Positions 9,972-20,212 of a DNA stretch of 64,000 nt are shown piece by piece. A program made the position numbers and the translations under genes. The stretch spans positions 283,501 through 347,500 of the forward strand of contig CAMXCT020006641.1 in the NCBI GenBank assembly GCA_947184155.2, given 5' to 3'. Position 1 is the first letter of the stretch, and every line of letters starts with the position of its first letter. The notes beneath the pieces were generated by a model. The model worked only from the letters and a program-made list of their open reading frames with translations. It was not told the origin of the DNA and ran no database searches. The DNA is from Cladocopium goreaui. Its lineage: Eukaryota; Sar; Dinophyceae; Suessiales; Symbiodiniaceae.

Positions 9972-12900
9972 TGTTGATTTGTCAAAACTGAAGTGTTTCA
10001 AATGCCAGAAATTTGGCCATATTTCTGCAAATTGCCCAGAGAGAAAGAAAGGAAAAGGAGTAATTAAGGGCAAAGGAAAGCAGAAAGGGAAGAAAGGCAA
10101 AGGCAAAGGTAAAGGTTTTGGCAAGAAAGGAAAAATGAACGAAGTAGGATACGATGAGGAATGGGACAGTGCGGACATGTGGTGGCATGACGATGGTTCT
10201 TGGTGGGAGGACCAGTCATGGTATGAAACTGCACAGGTCTGGAATGACAGTTGGAATGAATCTTGGGATTGCACGTGGCAAGAAGGACAGGAGAATTGGG
10301 ACGAATCTTGGAGTTGGCCTGCGACGGATGATCAGCAGCAGAGTGCGAGTGCAGGTGGCACGACTCAGGGTGTCCAATCCTTAGTGCTGAGTCCCTTGAT
10401 TTCCGAGATGTTTTCAGGTTTTTCGACAGGTTTGACATTTGAGACTGAAATTTCAGACGTTTTTGACGATGTTTGCAGTCATTTTTCAACCGATGAAACT
10501 GTTTTTCATGTCTCAATTGCAGGTTTGCAGTGTTTAGAGTCGAATCGACTTTTCTGCACGTGTCAAAACTGCATGACTATTAGTGATGATTTTGCAGCGA
10601 ACTTAGAGTGCTGCCAACTTCGAAACGTGAGACTGAAACTCTTTTTCAACAGGTTGCCACCAGCATGTTTTATTTCTGAACCTGAGTTTTTCATCAGTGG
10701 AGAATTCGTTCCATTTTCTGACAGTGAATCTGCATGTTCAGTTGTCATGGACACCATGTTTGGCGATGAATTTGATGACAGTGACAGTGAAACGGAAACG
10801 GAAACTGAAACGTGCCAACTTTGGAATTTAAACTTTGGATGGTTGCATGAATCAACACCACAGGTAGATTCCAATTTACTGTGTGGCATGTTTTCAGCAG
10901 GAAACACCGACCTTTCAGGGACCACTGACAGTTCAGGGACGTTGCATGGAGCTCTACATCGTCCGGTGGCCTTTGATTATGGTTTGCAAGGTGTAGAGGT
11001 AAAAGGTGATGCTGAGGTTTCCCAAGACTTGATTTCTTCAAACTGTCATCGAATTCAGTTGCAAACAGTTGGAACTTCGACTTTTCTGAACGTGCATGAT
11101 ACTGTTTCTCATGAGTTTGAACTGCATAGATACTCACCTGTTTTGCATCCATTGCTTTCGGAAATCATGATGGGTGATGAGAGCCAGCACTGGTGGTTAC
11201 TGGACTCCGGTGCGGCTGCAACTGTTATGGCCACTGCGTCAAGAGAGACGTATGGTGCATGGGTTGTTAATTCACAAAGTGACCGCTTCCGAGCGGCAAA
11301 TGGCAGTAAGGTGAACATAGATGGATCAACTAATGTTTCTGTTTGGGTTGGATTCAAGAAGAAAAAGGATAATTTGGGAAGATTCCCAGTGTACCGACAG
11401 GCAAAGTTGAAGTGCTTGGTTGGTGGCATCAGCCACAACATCATTTCAACCAACACTCTCTGTGAGTGCGGATGGGAATTCAATCAGAATCCAGAAGGTG
11501 CCGAGGTTACTCATCTTGCGTCAGGTCTGAGACTTGACAACATTTGCAACTTTGGTGGATGTCCATGGGTTAAACTTGACCCTGCATGGATGTACAGTGA
11601 TTCTGATGGATCTGCACGGCATGATGATGAATTCATCATGTCAGAGGGTTTGCATGCGGTGCATGGGAATTTGAATCCATTGAGCAGAGCGGCAGAAGCT
11701 GCGCTTGAAGCCCATAGGTTGCAGGGACATGTGCCTTATGATCCAAGGTGCACAATATGTGCACGAGGAAAATCGACCTTTCAACATCGACGCCGTCGCG
11801 AAGGCGCTCTTGAGACTGAGGTACAAGCCGATTTTGGTTTTCTAACCACTCGTGGAGAATTGGTTGAGGACGAAACAGACGGAACTATCAAGATTTTGGC
11901 TTTAACGGAATTGTCTACAAACTGCGTGGGCTATGTTGTTGTGGGACCAGAAGCAAGATCGGTGAAGAGTTTAATTCAGAAATGGTTAGACCACTTCGGT
12001 CTTGCGTCATCGACTTCGTCGGTCGTCCTGCATACTGATGCCGAGCGTGCAGTTTCTGAATTAGTTGGAACCAGTTCTGACAAATATACCTTCTTGGTTC
12101 GCCGTGCACGACCTCAACAACACCAAAGCAATGGAGGAGCTGAACGAGCTGTGAGAAGACTCAAAGAATCCCTTGCTGTGTTGCGTGCTGAAATGAACCA
12201 AGGTGGTGCTGATGTCTGTTTCACAGAGCGTGGATTGCAAGATGTTGCAACCTACATTGCATTGAGCCACAACCATTTTTCCAAAGCTCATGGAACTGAC
12301 TTTTCTCCATTGGAATACTCCACACAACGAAAGTTGTCTCGACCTTCCTTTGCAATGTTTGGTCAAACTGTCCTTGCCGAATTGCCCAGCAGCATGCGAG
12401 CCCAATCACCGAATGAGACGAGAAGTATTGAAGCTGCATTTGTGCATTCAGGTTTGGATACTGGACCAGTTGTGCAAGGTGCTGTCAGAATTGATGGTGA
12501 ATTAGTTCTGAAGCGCTTTGTTGCAAGGAATGTCAAGCCAATCACACCAATCGCGTGGAATCAAGTCATTGGTGATCAGTTGTTTTCTGAGATTGAGGGT
12601 GGACAAGTGCAAGGAGAACCATTGCCAGCACGCGAAGGAATTCGCATTGAGCCGGCTGCTCCAGATGTTGAAAGACCAAGATTGCCTGATGCCAATGTTG
12701 AGCAACCTATGCATGAAGATGATGTTGTTGAGTACCCAGATGGCGCTCCAGGTGATCTAGTGCGAGAGATGAAAGAACCCGATCCGGGCTTCCGAGCCCC
12801 TATGCCCAAGAAGAGACCTGTGGAGTCAGCTCCATCTCAACCGAGAAAGTCAGGTGAATTGAAGATTGCCCGACAAGACCCAATTCGTGCATCTACTTCT

Positions 12901-15900
12901 GATGGACCTGCATTGCCTAAAGCGTCTCCGAAAGTGTCACCAAAGTCTCCGTCTCCGTCTCCAGATGTTGCTAGGTCAGATGTGCGTGTTTTCCCAAAGA
13001 CACCCCGGTGTCCTGCATGTGATTCTGGAATGGATGTACCTGGAATTAGGCATAATGCTGAATGTAAGAGAAAACGTGCTGCATTTGAGGCGAGTGAAAC
13101 TCCCGTTGAAATGCCAGATGTTGTGCCTAATGTTGCAAGACCGAGACTTGAAGTGAGACATGAAGATATGGAGGTTGAGACTGAGAATGGCCCAACTCCG
13201 GTTGGCGCAGGTTCTGAGGAGGTTGGTCTAAGTATGGACACTGAAGGTTCAGGCGTGAAAAGGGAAGCAGAACAGTCTGTGCAAGATCTAGAGGATGAGA
13301 TGGCTGCTGAACGTGCAGCTGGAACTCAAGAACCCATGACTCTTGATCTTTTTCACATGGACAATGCATGTCATGCCTTAGGACCTGTTGCATGGTGTTT
13401 GGAACAAGGACCAGAGAATGCACGAGCTACGAGTCCTGAGTTGTTTGACGCTGAGCTTAATTCAATTAAGTTTGCACATGGGAAGGATCACCAGTGTGTG
13501 AAGGTGAAACTTGGTGGTTCAGAAGTGCTGCTATGGAAACCAGATGAAGTGATTGATGACAGCTCGCTCATGCAACTTGACGTGGACTTAGGTTTTGAGG
13601 GTATGAAAGAAGAAATTGGTAATTTAGAAAAATGTGGTGCTGGTGGAGTCATAGGACAGGCTGAGGTTGATGCATTGAAAAAGAAACACCCGCTCATGCG
13701 TGTGATTCCAAGTAGATGGGTTTCAGCGTACAAAAGTGAATCACGTGTCAGAGTCCGGATAGTTGCAAAGGACTTGAATAAAGGAATTAGTGCACGAAAG
13801 CTGGGAATTTCGAGCCCAACACCAAGCATTGAGGGCCTGCATTTCGTTCTCACTCTTGCAGCCCAACGTGCTCTCCGACTGAAAGGACTTGATGTTTCTC
13901 ATGCCTTCATGCATTCACCACTTCCTCATGGACTTGTGATTGTGCTGAAACTGCCCCTCTCCGTCTCTATGCCTGATGGCTCACAAGCCTACTTGTTGCT
14001 CTACAAAGCCTTAAATGGTCTTCGGGATGCATCGCTGCACTGGCTGAATTTGCTGAGTGACAGCATCCGTGGTGTTGGATTGACTTCTGATGAGGTCGAA
14101 CCATGCATTTATCAGGGTGTCGTGAATGGAGAACTTGCACTGCTTGTCGCATATGTGGACGACCTACTCCTTTGTTGCCAATCTGAGAAAGCTGAGAAGA
14201 TCGTGGAGAAAGCAATTGGCAAAGCCGTGCCCTTGAAGGAGACCGGAATCATCCTTCCTGCACGACATGGAGGTGGACGTTTAATTTTCATTGGCAGGCA
14301 TGTGCATCGTGGAATTGATGACGACTCTTTGACAATTGGCGTGGATCCAAAGTTTTTGGATACGACCTTTACTGAATTCAACATCACAAAGGGATCCGCA
14401 TCTGTGCCGGATGTGGCCGGCATTTTGGACAAGGCCATGGGCGACAAGAATCAATTGCAAGAACTCTCTCCCTCTGCATATTCACGATTTCGCCGAGCAC
14501 TTGGCAAGCTTCTGTGGATGGCGCAGTCGAGGCACGACCTTAAACTATATCTCAGTCTAATTGGAAGTCAGCAAGCAAAGCCCAACCAAGGCACTGAAGC
14601 TGCCATTCGTTCTTTGCTGCGATTTCTGTTTGAAGATGTGGGAACATGTTTGAGGTTACCATCCCCAGAATATGAGAATTTGATGATTGGGCCTGCAAGA
14701 CATTCAATTTTGCATTCATTCTCTGATGCATCGTTTGCTCCATACAGATTCAATGGTAGAAAAGGAATTTCTGGTGGGGTTGTGTTTTGTGAAGGTGCAT
14801 TGGTTAGGTCATTGGCTAGACAACAGCAGTCTGTGTCATTGTCCTCTTGTGAAGCAGAATTGTATGCATTGCAAATGGTTGCCCGGGAATCTGTTGCGTT
14901 TAGCAATTTTTGCCATCGTGTTTACACAGGGATTGGTGAAATGAGAGAGAGAGATGTGCCACAAATTTTGCTGGAGTCTGATAGCTCTTCAGCCTTGCAA
15001 TTGTTGGTCGGACAGGATATACCCAAACGAAGTAGACATGTGGAAATTCGTATGGCCTGGATGAAAGCTAAGATTAGCTCAAATGAACTTTTGGTTGAAC
15101 ACAGGGCCGGAACGGACAATGTGGCAGATTTGTTTACCAAATGTTTGGGGACCAAAGATTTCCTGAGACACCGCACAAGCTTAGGGTTTGAAACTCCTGA
15201 AGTGCCTATGCAAGACCTGCACAGAGTTCGTGATGTCATGCTCATCAACAGTAGGGTTGATCACAAGCAAGATGTTGCGTTTGTGGAAGTTTGTTGTGGG
15301 ACTAATTCAGCTCTGAGAGAAGCCTGCAAAGTTGCACGCATGCCCTATATCGGTATAGTCAAACGAATGGAAACTCCGGACATGTTTCAAAAGGTGAAAG
15401 AGTTTGTTGAGGTTCACCAACAGTTAGGCTACCGTTGGGTGCATGTGCACGCTTCTACTCCTTGTAGCTCAGGGTCGCCACTCAAGAATTTCTCTGCAAC
15501 GATTGAATCAGAGGCAGACAGGTCATGGAAAGGCATCATGGAGAACGTCTCTAAGTATTTGTTGCTTGGGAATTCGAGGTCTTTCGAACTGCCCCGAAAC
15601 AACAACATATGGAAACGTGAAGAGACCAAACGAGTTTTGAAACAATGTGGTTTGCAGTTTGATGCTGAGGTGTTTTTATGTCAAACCGGTATGCAAGCAC
15701 CGAATGGACTGCCTATCGGTAAAGTGCTTATCTTTTGTAGTGCGTCAGCTGGTTTTTGCAATTTGCTCACAAGGCGTTTTGGTTGGTGCGAGTGTGAGAA
15801 ACATGCAGGGATGTACGATGTCAACTGGACAGCAACCGGTGTGTATAACAAAGAACTGGCAAAGGCCATTTTGGCCGCAGTTCGTGCTGGACGAAAGGAC

Positions 15901-15906
15901 CCCTGA
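9964..15906 (+). CDS. pol: copia Pol polyprotein with zinc knuckle and methyltransferase-like C-terminus
   Basis: One intact frame, open from 9922 with its first ATG at 9964. In order: zinc knuckle CFKCQKFGHISANC (9994-10035) and a Lys/Gly-rich tail; a Trp/acidic region; aspartic protease WLLDSGAAAT near 11200; integrase zinc site (EAHRLQGH...CTIC) near 11710 and DDE core (QADFGF 11825, LHTDAE 12030, GGAERAV 12137); RT with AYVDDLLL near 14150; RNase H with SDAS 14720, SCEAELYAL 14847 and ESDSSSA 14970. About 220 more residues follow, with FVEVCCGTNSALREA (15280) and STPCSSGSP (15455), reminiscent of methyltransferase motifs I and IV. Copia Pol normally ends with RNase H. The catalytic residues look complete. 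Confidence 0.92.
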   Translation: MHDVDLSKLKCFKCQKFGHISANCPERKKGKGVIKGKGKQKGKKGKGKGKGFGKKGKMNEVGYDEEWDSADMWWHDDGSWWEDQSWYETAQVWNDSWNESWDCTWQEGQENWDESWSWPATDDQQQSASAGGTTQGVQSLVLSPLISEMFSGFSTGLTFETEISDVFDDVCSHFSTDETVFHVSIAGLQCLESNRLFCTCQNCMTISDDFAANLECCQLRNVRLKLFFNRLPPACFISEPEFFISGEFVPFSDSESACSVVMDTMFGDEFDDSDSETETETETCQLWNLNFGWLHESTPQVDSNLLCGMFSAGNTDLSGTTDSSGTLHGALHRPVAFDYGLQGVEVKGDAEVSQDLISSNCHRIQLQTVGTSTFLNVHDTVSHEFELHRYSPVLHPLLSEIMMGDESQHWWLLDSGAAATVMATASRETYGAWVVNSQSDRFRAANGSKVNIDGSTNVSVWVGFKKKKDNLGRFPVYRQAKLKCLVGGISHNIISTNTLCECGWEFNQNPEGAEVTHLASGLRLDNICNFGGCPWVKLDPAWMYSDSDGSARHDDEFIMSEGLHAVHGNLNPLSRAAEAALEAHRLQGHVPYDPRCTICARGKSTFQHRRRREGALETEVQADFGFLTTRGELVEDETDGTIKILALTELSTNCVGYVVVGPEARSVKSLIQKWLDHFGLASSTSSVVLHTDAERAVSELVGTSSDKYTFLVRRARPQQHQSNGGAERAVRRLKESLAVLRAEMNQGGADVCFTERGLQDVATYIALSHNHFSKAHGTDFSPLEYSTQRKLSRPSFAMFGQTVLAELPSSMRAQSPNETRSIEAAFVHSGLDTGPVVQGAVRIDGELVLKRFVARNVKPITPIAWNQVIGDQLFSEIEGGQVQGEPLPAREGIRIEPAAPDVERPRLPDANVEQPMHEDDVVEYPDGAPGDLVREMKEPDPGFRAPMPKKRPVESAPSQPRKSGELKIARQDPIRASTSDGPALPKASPKVSPKSPSPSPDVARSDVRVFPKTPRCPACDSGMDVPGIRHNAECKRKRAAFEASETPVEMPDVVPNVARPRLEVRHEDMEVETENGPTPVGAGSEEVGLSMDTEGSGVKREAEQSVQDLEDEMAAERAAGTQEPMTLDLFHMDNACHALGPVAWCLEQGPENARATSPELFDAELNSIKFAHGKDHQCVKVKLGGSEVLLWKPDEVIDDSSLMQLDVDLGFEGMKEEIGNLEKCGAGGVIGQAEVDALKKKHPLMRVIPSRWVSAYKSESRVRVRIVAKDLNKGISARKLGISSPTPSIEGLHFVLTLAAQRALRLKGLDVSHAFMHSPLPHGLVIVLKLPLSVSMPDGSQAYLLLYKALNGLRDASLHWLNLLSDSIRGVGLTSDEVEPCIYQGVVNGELALLVAYVDDLLLCCQSEKAEKIVEKAIGKAVPLKETGIILPARHGGGRLIFIGRHVHRGIDDDSLTIGVDPKFLDTTFTEFNITKGSASVPDVAGILDKAMGDKNQLQELSPSAYSRFRRALGKLLWMAQSRHDLKLYLSLIGSQQAKPNQGTEAAIRSLLRFLFEDVGTCLRLPSPEYENLMIGPARHSILHSFSDASFAPYRFNGRKGISGGVVFCEGALVRSLARQQQSVSLSSCEAELYALQMVARESVAFSNFCHRVYTGIGEMRERDVPQILLESDSSSALQLLVGQDIPKRSRHVEIRMAWMKAKISSNELLVEHRAGTDNVADLFTKCLGTKDFLRHRTSLGFETPEVPMQDLHRVRDVMLINSRVDHKQDVAFVEVCCGTNSALREACKVARMPYIGIVKRMETPDMFQKVKEFVEVHQQLGYRWVHVHASTPCSSGSPLKNFSATIESEADRSWKGIMENVSKYLLLGNSRSFELPRNNNIWKREETKRVLKQCGLQFDAEVFLCQTGMQAPNGLPIGKVLIFCSASAGFCNLLTRRFGWCECEKHAGMYDVNWTATGVYNKELAKAILAAVRAGRKDP

Positions 15907-16603
15907 GCATGTTCATGTTTTTTTGCATGCCGCATGGAACAACCGAAACCAAACAAACGTTTTTTTTGTTTTGTTTTGACCTGCATGATGCATGATTTTC
16001 TTGAAGAAATGTGCGTGGCAGGTGGAACTGTTTTTGTTTTGCTTTGCACGTCTCCGGACGTCGCCAGTTTAAAAGGGGGACGTGTGATGTGTGAAGGAAA
16101 GGTTTTTTTGGCATGTGGGAACCAAAGATGTTTTGCATGTCTTATTTCAAACAAATTTGAAACCAAACGACAGTGATGTGGAACACAGCAGTCATGTGAA
16201 GCACAGTTGTTTTCTTTTTGCGAAGCACTGGCGTACGCGAAACACAGTTTTTGATGTGAGAGACAGTTGTTGTCAAAGAACTGCATTGATGTAGAAACAC
16301 AGTGATTTTTTTTGCATGTTCAGTCATGTCTGCATGTTCAGTTGATTTTTCATTGGACTGATGTGGACAGGGTTGGACAGAAGTTTGTTTTCGTTTGCAA
16401 TGTTTTGGATACAGAATGCAAGTCAGAACACTGCCTGGAGAACTAAGGATGTCAGGTTTCAGAATTCACTCACACGCCCAACTTAGCAGTTGCGGACACT
16501 TAGGAACCCCTGAAACAGCTGAACTGCTGCACTCGACTCCTGCGTGTGTGTGTGTGAGGGTTGAAACAGTTCACAATTAGGAATTCGGTTCTGACGTGAC
16601 GCC
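15907..16603. other. Spacer between pol and the extra copia ORF
   Basis: T-rich non-coding sequence. It holds several loose repeats of an AACACAGT-type motif between about 16170 and 16310. No gene is recognised. Confidence 0.5.
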
Positions 16604-18190
16604 ATGGCTTCAAAACCACAGCAATGGCATAGTGATGCTTCTGGATGGTACCGACAGGGAGAGAATTCGATGCCTTACAACCCAAGTGACCCAGTCTTGG
16701 GAACGGACATGACACAAGGAGAATGGGACCAATTGCGCGAGTTGATGCGCAAAGCTGAAGCTGGTGGAAAAATGAATGAACTCTTGACCGTCCACAAGAA
16801 AGAGGTCAAGAACGCACCTATGAACAGATCATATCCACCAGATGATGATGATTGGAAGGACTGCATGGAATCGCATGTGCCTCCAAGCCCCTCCAAAGTG
16901 CATGCTCCGACAGGTTCGAATTCATCTGCTGCGTCGGCTGCACCACCTGGTGCCCTATGGCCGGATGCCTACAGCCAGAATGCATACAAGGTGCCTCCGA
17001 CAACACCGCCGCCTACCTTGCAAGCTGGAGGGAATTCAGGGATCGTCGATGCACGTGAATACCACAAGAAATGGCAAGACAGGCCATATGATCCCAATGA
17101 CGACCCTTGGATTGAGGAGGATGCCAAAGACCCAAAGAATGACAAACCTGTGATACAACTTTTTGGAAATGTGGTGCAGAAGAATGCGGATATTGCAGAG
17201 GCTAAAGCTGCGGCTGCAGCCATTGCTGAGATTGCCAACCGCTACTGTGCCGATGCTGATGGACAGTCTGCAGGATTTCCAAAATTCAATGCACAGGTTC
17301 CTCTACCTCCTGCAGCAAAGGCAGACCCACCGATTTTGCCTGCATCTGCAATTGGAAGTGAGAAAGCGTTCCAGGAGCAGAAGGGCAAGGGAAAGAGCTA
17401 TGACAAAGGTGGGAAGCCTGACAATACCAAAGGTGGCAAGCCGGAATTTGCGAAAGGTGGCAAAGAGTTTGAGAAGGGTGGCAAGGATGACAAAGGTGGC
17501 AAGAATGTGGCAAAGGGAGAATTCAAAGGTGAATTCAAAGGAAAGGATGGAGAGAAGGGGAAGCAGGGTCCCAAAGGACCAGCTCTGCCTCCGCCCAAAG
17601 CTTCTGGTTCGAAGTGTGCACGCATCTCCGAAGAGCCTCCGGAGATTGTGGAAGGCAATTCGAACAAAATGCATGACAATGGCGCTATGACCGATGGCTC
17701 CAAGAGACGGCATGAAGCTGTCGAGTCAAATTCGGATGCAGAGAGTGCCAGCAGCGTTTTGGGGAGCTATTCATTCATCTCCGACACCGGCGACTCCCCG
17801 CCACTATTTCCAAAGGTGCAGTCAGGGCTGCCAGCAACCCACAAGTGGGATGACAATTGGAAAGATGCCACAATCGACTATGAGGAGGTCGATTTCAATG
17901 TGCCACAGCCTGCATGGATCAAGGATACATATCACTGGTCATGCACGCTTCTCAAGATGGGCCGTTTTGCCGAAAAGCCCATCACCTACCATGACTTTGT
18001 TGTGAGGGTCTTCAACCAAAGCATGGAGGAGTGCCGCTACGCAAAGAAGATGATTGGCCAGTTCCGCAAGAAATTAACTCCAACGCCAAGGACACAGGGT
18101 CCTGATTTCTGTGCATTCTTAATTCACTGCAGGGTAGACGCATTCCTCAATGCCGGCTATGTCTACCAGCGTGAATTCTCTTGGCGCTAA
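16604..18190 (+). CDS. Additional copia ORF before the 3' LTR, Lys/Gly-rich, unknown
   Basis: A 528-residue intact frame from an ATG in good context (gccATGg). It sits where envelope-like genes sit in some LTR elements, but it has no signal peptide or membrane segment. The N-terminal third is Pro/Asp-rich (YPPDDDDWKDC, RPYDPNDDPWIEE), then an Ala-rich helix (IAEAKAAAAAIAEIANRY). A run of KGGK repeats follows (17380-17530), as in RNA-binding tails and in the Lys/Gly tail of this element's own Gag. A structured C-terminal domain has KDTYHWSCTLLKMGRF, YHDFVVRVFN and CRYAKKMIGQFRKKL. I do not recognise a family. A role in RNA or particle binding is inference. Confidence 0.7.
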   Translation: MASKPQQWHSDASGWYRQGENSMPYNPSDPVLGTDMTQGEWDQLRELMRKAEAGGKMNELLTVHKKEVKNAPMNRSYPPDDDDWKDCMESHVPPSPSKVHAPTGSNSSAASAAPPGALWPDAYSQNAYKVPPTTPPPTLQAGGNSGIVDAREYHKKWQDRPYDPNDDPWIEEDAKDPKNDKPVIQLFGNVVQKNADIAEAKAAAAAIAEIANRYCADADGQSAGFPKFNAQVPLPPAAKADPPILPASAIGSEKAFQEQKGKGKSYDKGGKPDNTKGGKPEFAKGGKEFEKGGKDDKGGKNVAKGEFKGEFKGKDGEKGKQGPKGPALPPPKASGSKCARISEEPPEIVEGNSNKMHDNGAMTDGSKRRHEAVESNSDAESASSVLGSYSFISDTGDSPPLFPKVQSGLPATHKWDDNWKDATIDYEEVDFNVPQPAWIKDTYHWSCTLLKMGRFAEKPITYHDFVVRVFNQSMEECRYAKKMIGQFRKKLTPTPRTQGPDFCAFLIHCRVDAFLNAGYVYQREFSWR

Positions 18191-18603
18191 TGGAGTGATT
18201 GCGGATGCCAATGTGGAGCTGGATGTGGCGATTTTTGATTTTTGCATGTGCAATGTGCCTGGAATTTGCTGCGATGAATGTTTTCTGCAGAATCTTTGGG
18301 CTTCCTTTGTGATGAGCTGGACTGCAGGGAATTCGTTGTGAAGCAATTTCAATGTGGCACTTTGACACTGCTTTTTCATTTTTCTACATCAATGAGTATG
18401 TGGACACGGTCAATGGATTACAACACAAGGCTAATTCAAGTACACAGGTATTTTTGCAATACATCTGCAACTGGTGTGAAGATGCGACTTTGTGTGCAAG
18501 TCCTCACTGGAGGTTGAACAGATGACCGCTTTATACATATGTGTGGCATGCGAGCCTTTGAGACTTTTCTGGATTTCGGCTGACTATGGATGGGAAACGC
18601 AGC
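18191..18603. other. 3' untranslated part of the copia element
   Basis: Non-coding sequence between the extra ORF and the polypurine tract. Nothing specific recognised. Confidence 0.5.
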
Positions 18604-18612
18604 AAAAGGGGG
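18604..18612 (+). promoter_or_regulatory. Polypurine tract of the copia element
   Basis: AAAAGGGGG lies directly before the 3' LTR, the usual site of plus-strand priming. Confidence 0.85.
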
Positions 18613-19434
18613 TATGGAAATATACACTCCCGTGCATATGGACTGCATGTGCTACGTTTCTGGATGTAACTTGCATGGTGGCTACAACATGATGTTGTCA
18701 ATGGTTTATTTGGGCAGAACTCTGAAATTGATGCAGAATGGTTTGAGAACAACTGGAATTGGTTACAATACCGTGAAGATGCGTTTTATGTGCATGTGAA
18801 TGTTTTTCGTCAACTTGGTGGAGAAGAAGAATGTTTTTGGAACTGAAATTCATTTGCAACGAGGTTTTCTGGACTGCAAATGAATTTGAAGATGATTTTG
18901 GTATCGACGACCTTTTGAACAAGCTCAACGTTGTTTTTCAAACACATGTGCATGCGTTTTCAACCACAACCTTGACTGGATTTGTTTTCTGCATGATGCG
19001 TTTTATTTTCGGAAGCTGCCAACTATTTTTGTCAACAGTTTGGATGTTTTTGGACTTTGTGCAAATAGTGCGTTTGAAGAGAAGATGGAAGTGAAGCTGA
19101 TTTATTTTTGGAAAGATGGTGAATTCAGCTTTACTGAATTCACCAACATGTTGATTATGTTTGTCTACCGCCGCCGTTGCATGTTGCAAAGGCAAAGCAG
19201 CTGAAACAGAAGAAGTCCAACTATAACATGCTGCATGTGCATGACAGACAATTTACTTTCCTTGCCTTCGTGTTTTTCCTGTGTGGAAAAGGATTTGAGA
19301 GTTCGCAGTGAAGCCGTCGTGTTTTGGGGAATTCGTGTTTAATTTGTTAAACGCTCGACGCGGAGTTAAGCCGACCCCTTGCGACGTTAGGAGCGCGACT
19401 AGTGGTTGTAATTAGGTCCTGTTGGATTTTCGCA
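18613..19434 (+). repeat. 3' LTR of the copia element
   Basis: 822 bp, nearly identical to 7245-8064, followed by the TSD TGATG at 19435-19439. Confidence 0.95.
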
Positions 19435-19439
19435 TGATG
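19435..19439. repeat. Target-site duplication TGATG, right
   Basis: Partner of 7240-7244. The helicase pseudogene resumes directly after it. Confidence 0.9.
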
Positions 19440-20212
19440 CCCCATCGATGAGGACCACAGAGTCCAGCTGCTTCAAGGGTCGTGGTGCACGCAGGTACCC
19501 CAAACTCCTCTGGTGCTGTGGCAATCAGCAAGACTGCGAGCACCGCTGCAATGAGGCTGCTGTGTGCATCCAACTGGCACGAAATTCGGCAGTGGAACAC
19601 CCGCCTTAGGGCGACAGGCAGCTCGTAATCTTGCGGAGTGGATGTCCATGGGCCACTGTGCGGCTTGTTTGCAAGTCTCAGCAGACTGAAGAGCTCTGAC
19701 TCCGGATCTTGGCTCGCATCAGGCCACAGCTGAGCTACGAGGGCTGCCATTCGTGCTGGTGGAAAATAGTCGCCGGACTTATCAAGTGCTCGGAGCCCCA
19801 ACGGCCGTTGCAACAGTTTACGTCGATTGACAGCCGCTGCTCGGCCTTTGGATAGCCCTCCTGGAGTTTGCCTGTGGTCTCCAATAAAGACAGTCAGCAT
19901 TGGCTGTTGTATGGCAGCAAGAGCTGCAATCTCATGGTAATTGCCATACTGTTGACTTTCGTCCATAAAGGCAAGCCAGGTACGAGAAATCCAATGGCCA
20001 AAAGTGGAGTAGCGCATCGCCATTTCCGCCGTAGCTGAGCCACCTGTTGCGATGAGTATATTCTTATGTGAGATGATTCTATTACGGTCACTACATCGGA
20101 CGTCAATTTTGGAGGCGTACGCCTCTCCTTTGCCCTCCTCCATGCGTCCAATTAGCCTGCCGAAGTTCTTGATTGTGGGAGGCGCAAGATCACTCACTTG
20201 ATCCGCTAGTGC
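19440..20212 (-). pseudogene. SF1 helicase pseudogene, central part
   Basis: The minus strand reads continuously and matches the middle of the 55906-58143 helicase: NFGRLIG, ILIATGG (versus LILATGG), the Walker B-like FMDESQQYGN (versus VIDEGQQYGT), motif III GDHRQTPGG (versus GDSEQTPGG), and DYFPPARMAALVAQL. Walker B has Ser where the relative has Gly. It is bounded by the copia TSD on the left and the TSD of the 20213 element on the right. Both gene ends are displaced: the C-terminal part lies at 6022-7239 and a short upstream piece at 30445-30483. Confidence 0.9.
20208..20212. repeat. Target-site duplication AGTGC, left
   Basis: 5-bp TSD of the non-autonomous LTR element. The partner is at 30440-30444. 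Confidence 0.9.

Larger units (their letters stand above)
7245..19434 (+). mobile_element. Ty1/copia LTR retrotransposon, 12.2 kb
   Basis: Complete structure: 820- and 822-bp LTRs starting TATGGA and ending TTCGCA, 5-bp TSD, primer-binding site, gag, a copia-order pol (protease, integrase, RT, RNase H), an extra ORF and a polypurine tract. The LTRs differ by eye by one substitution and two small indels, so the insertion is recent. The gag region nevertheless carries one stop and two frameshifts, while the 6-kb pol is intact. It is inserted into the minus-strand helicase gene. Confidence 0.95.
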
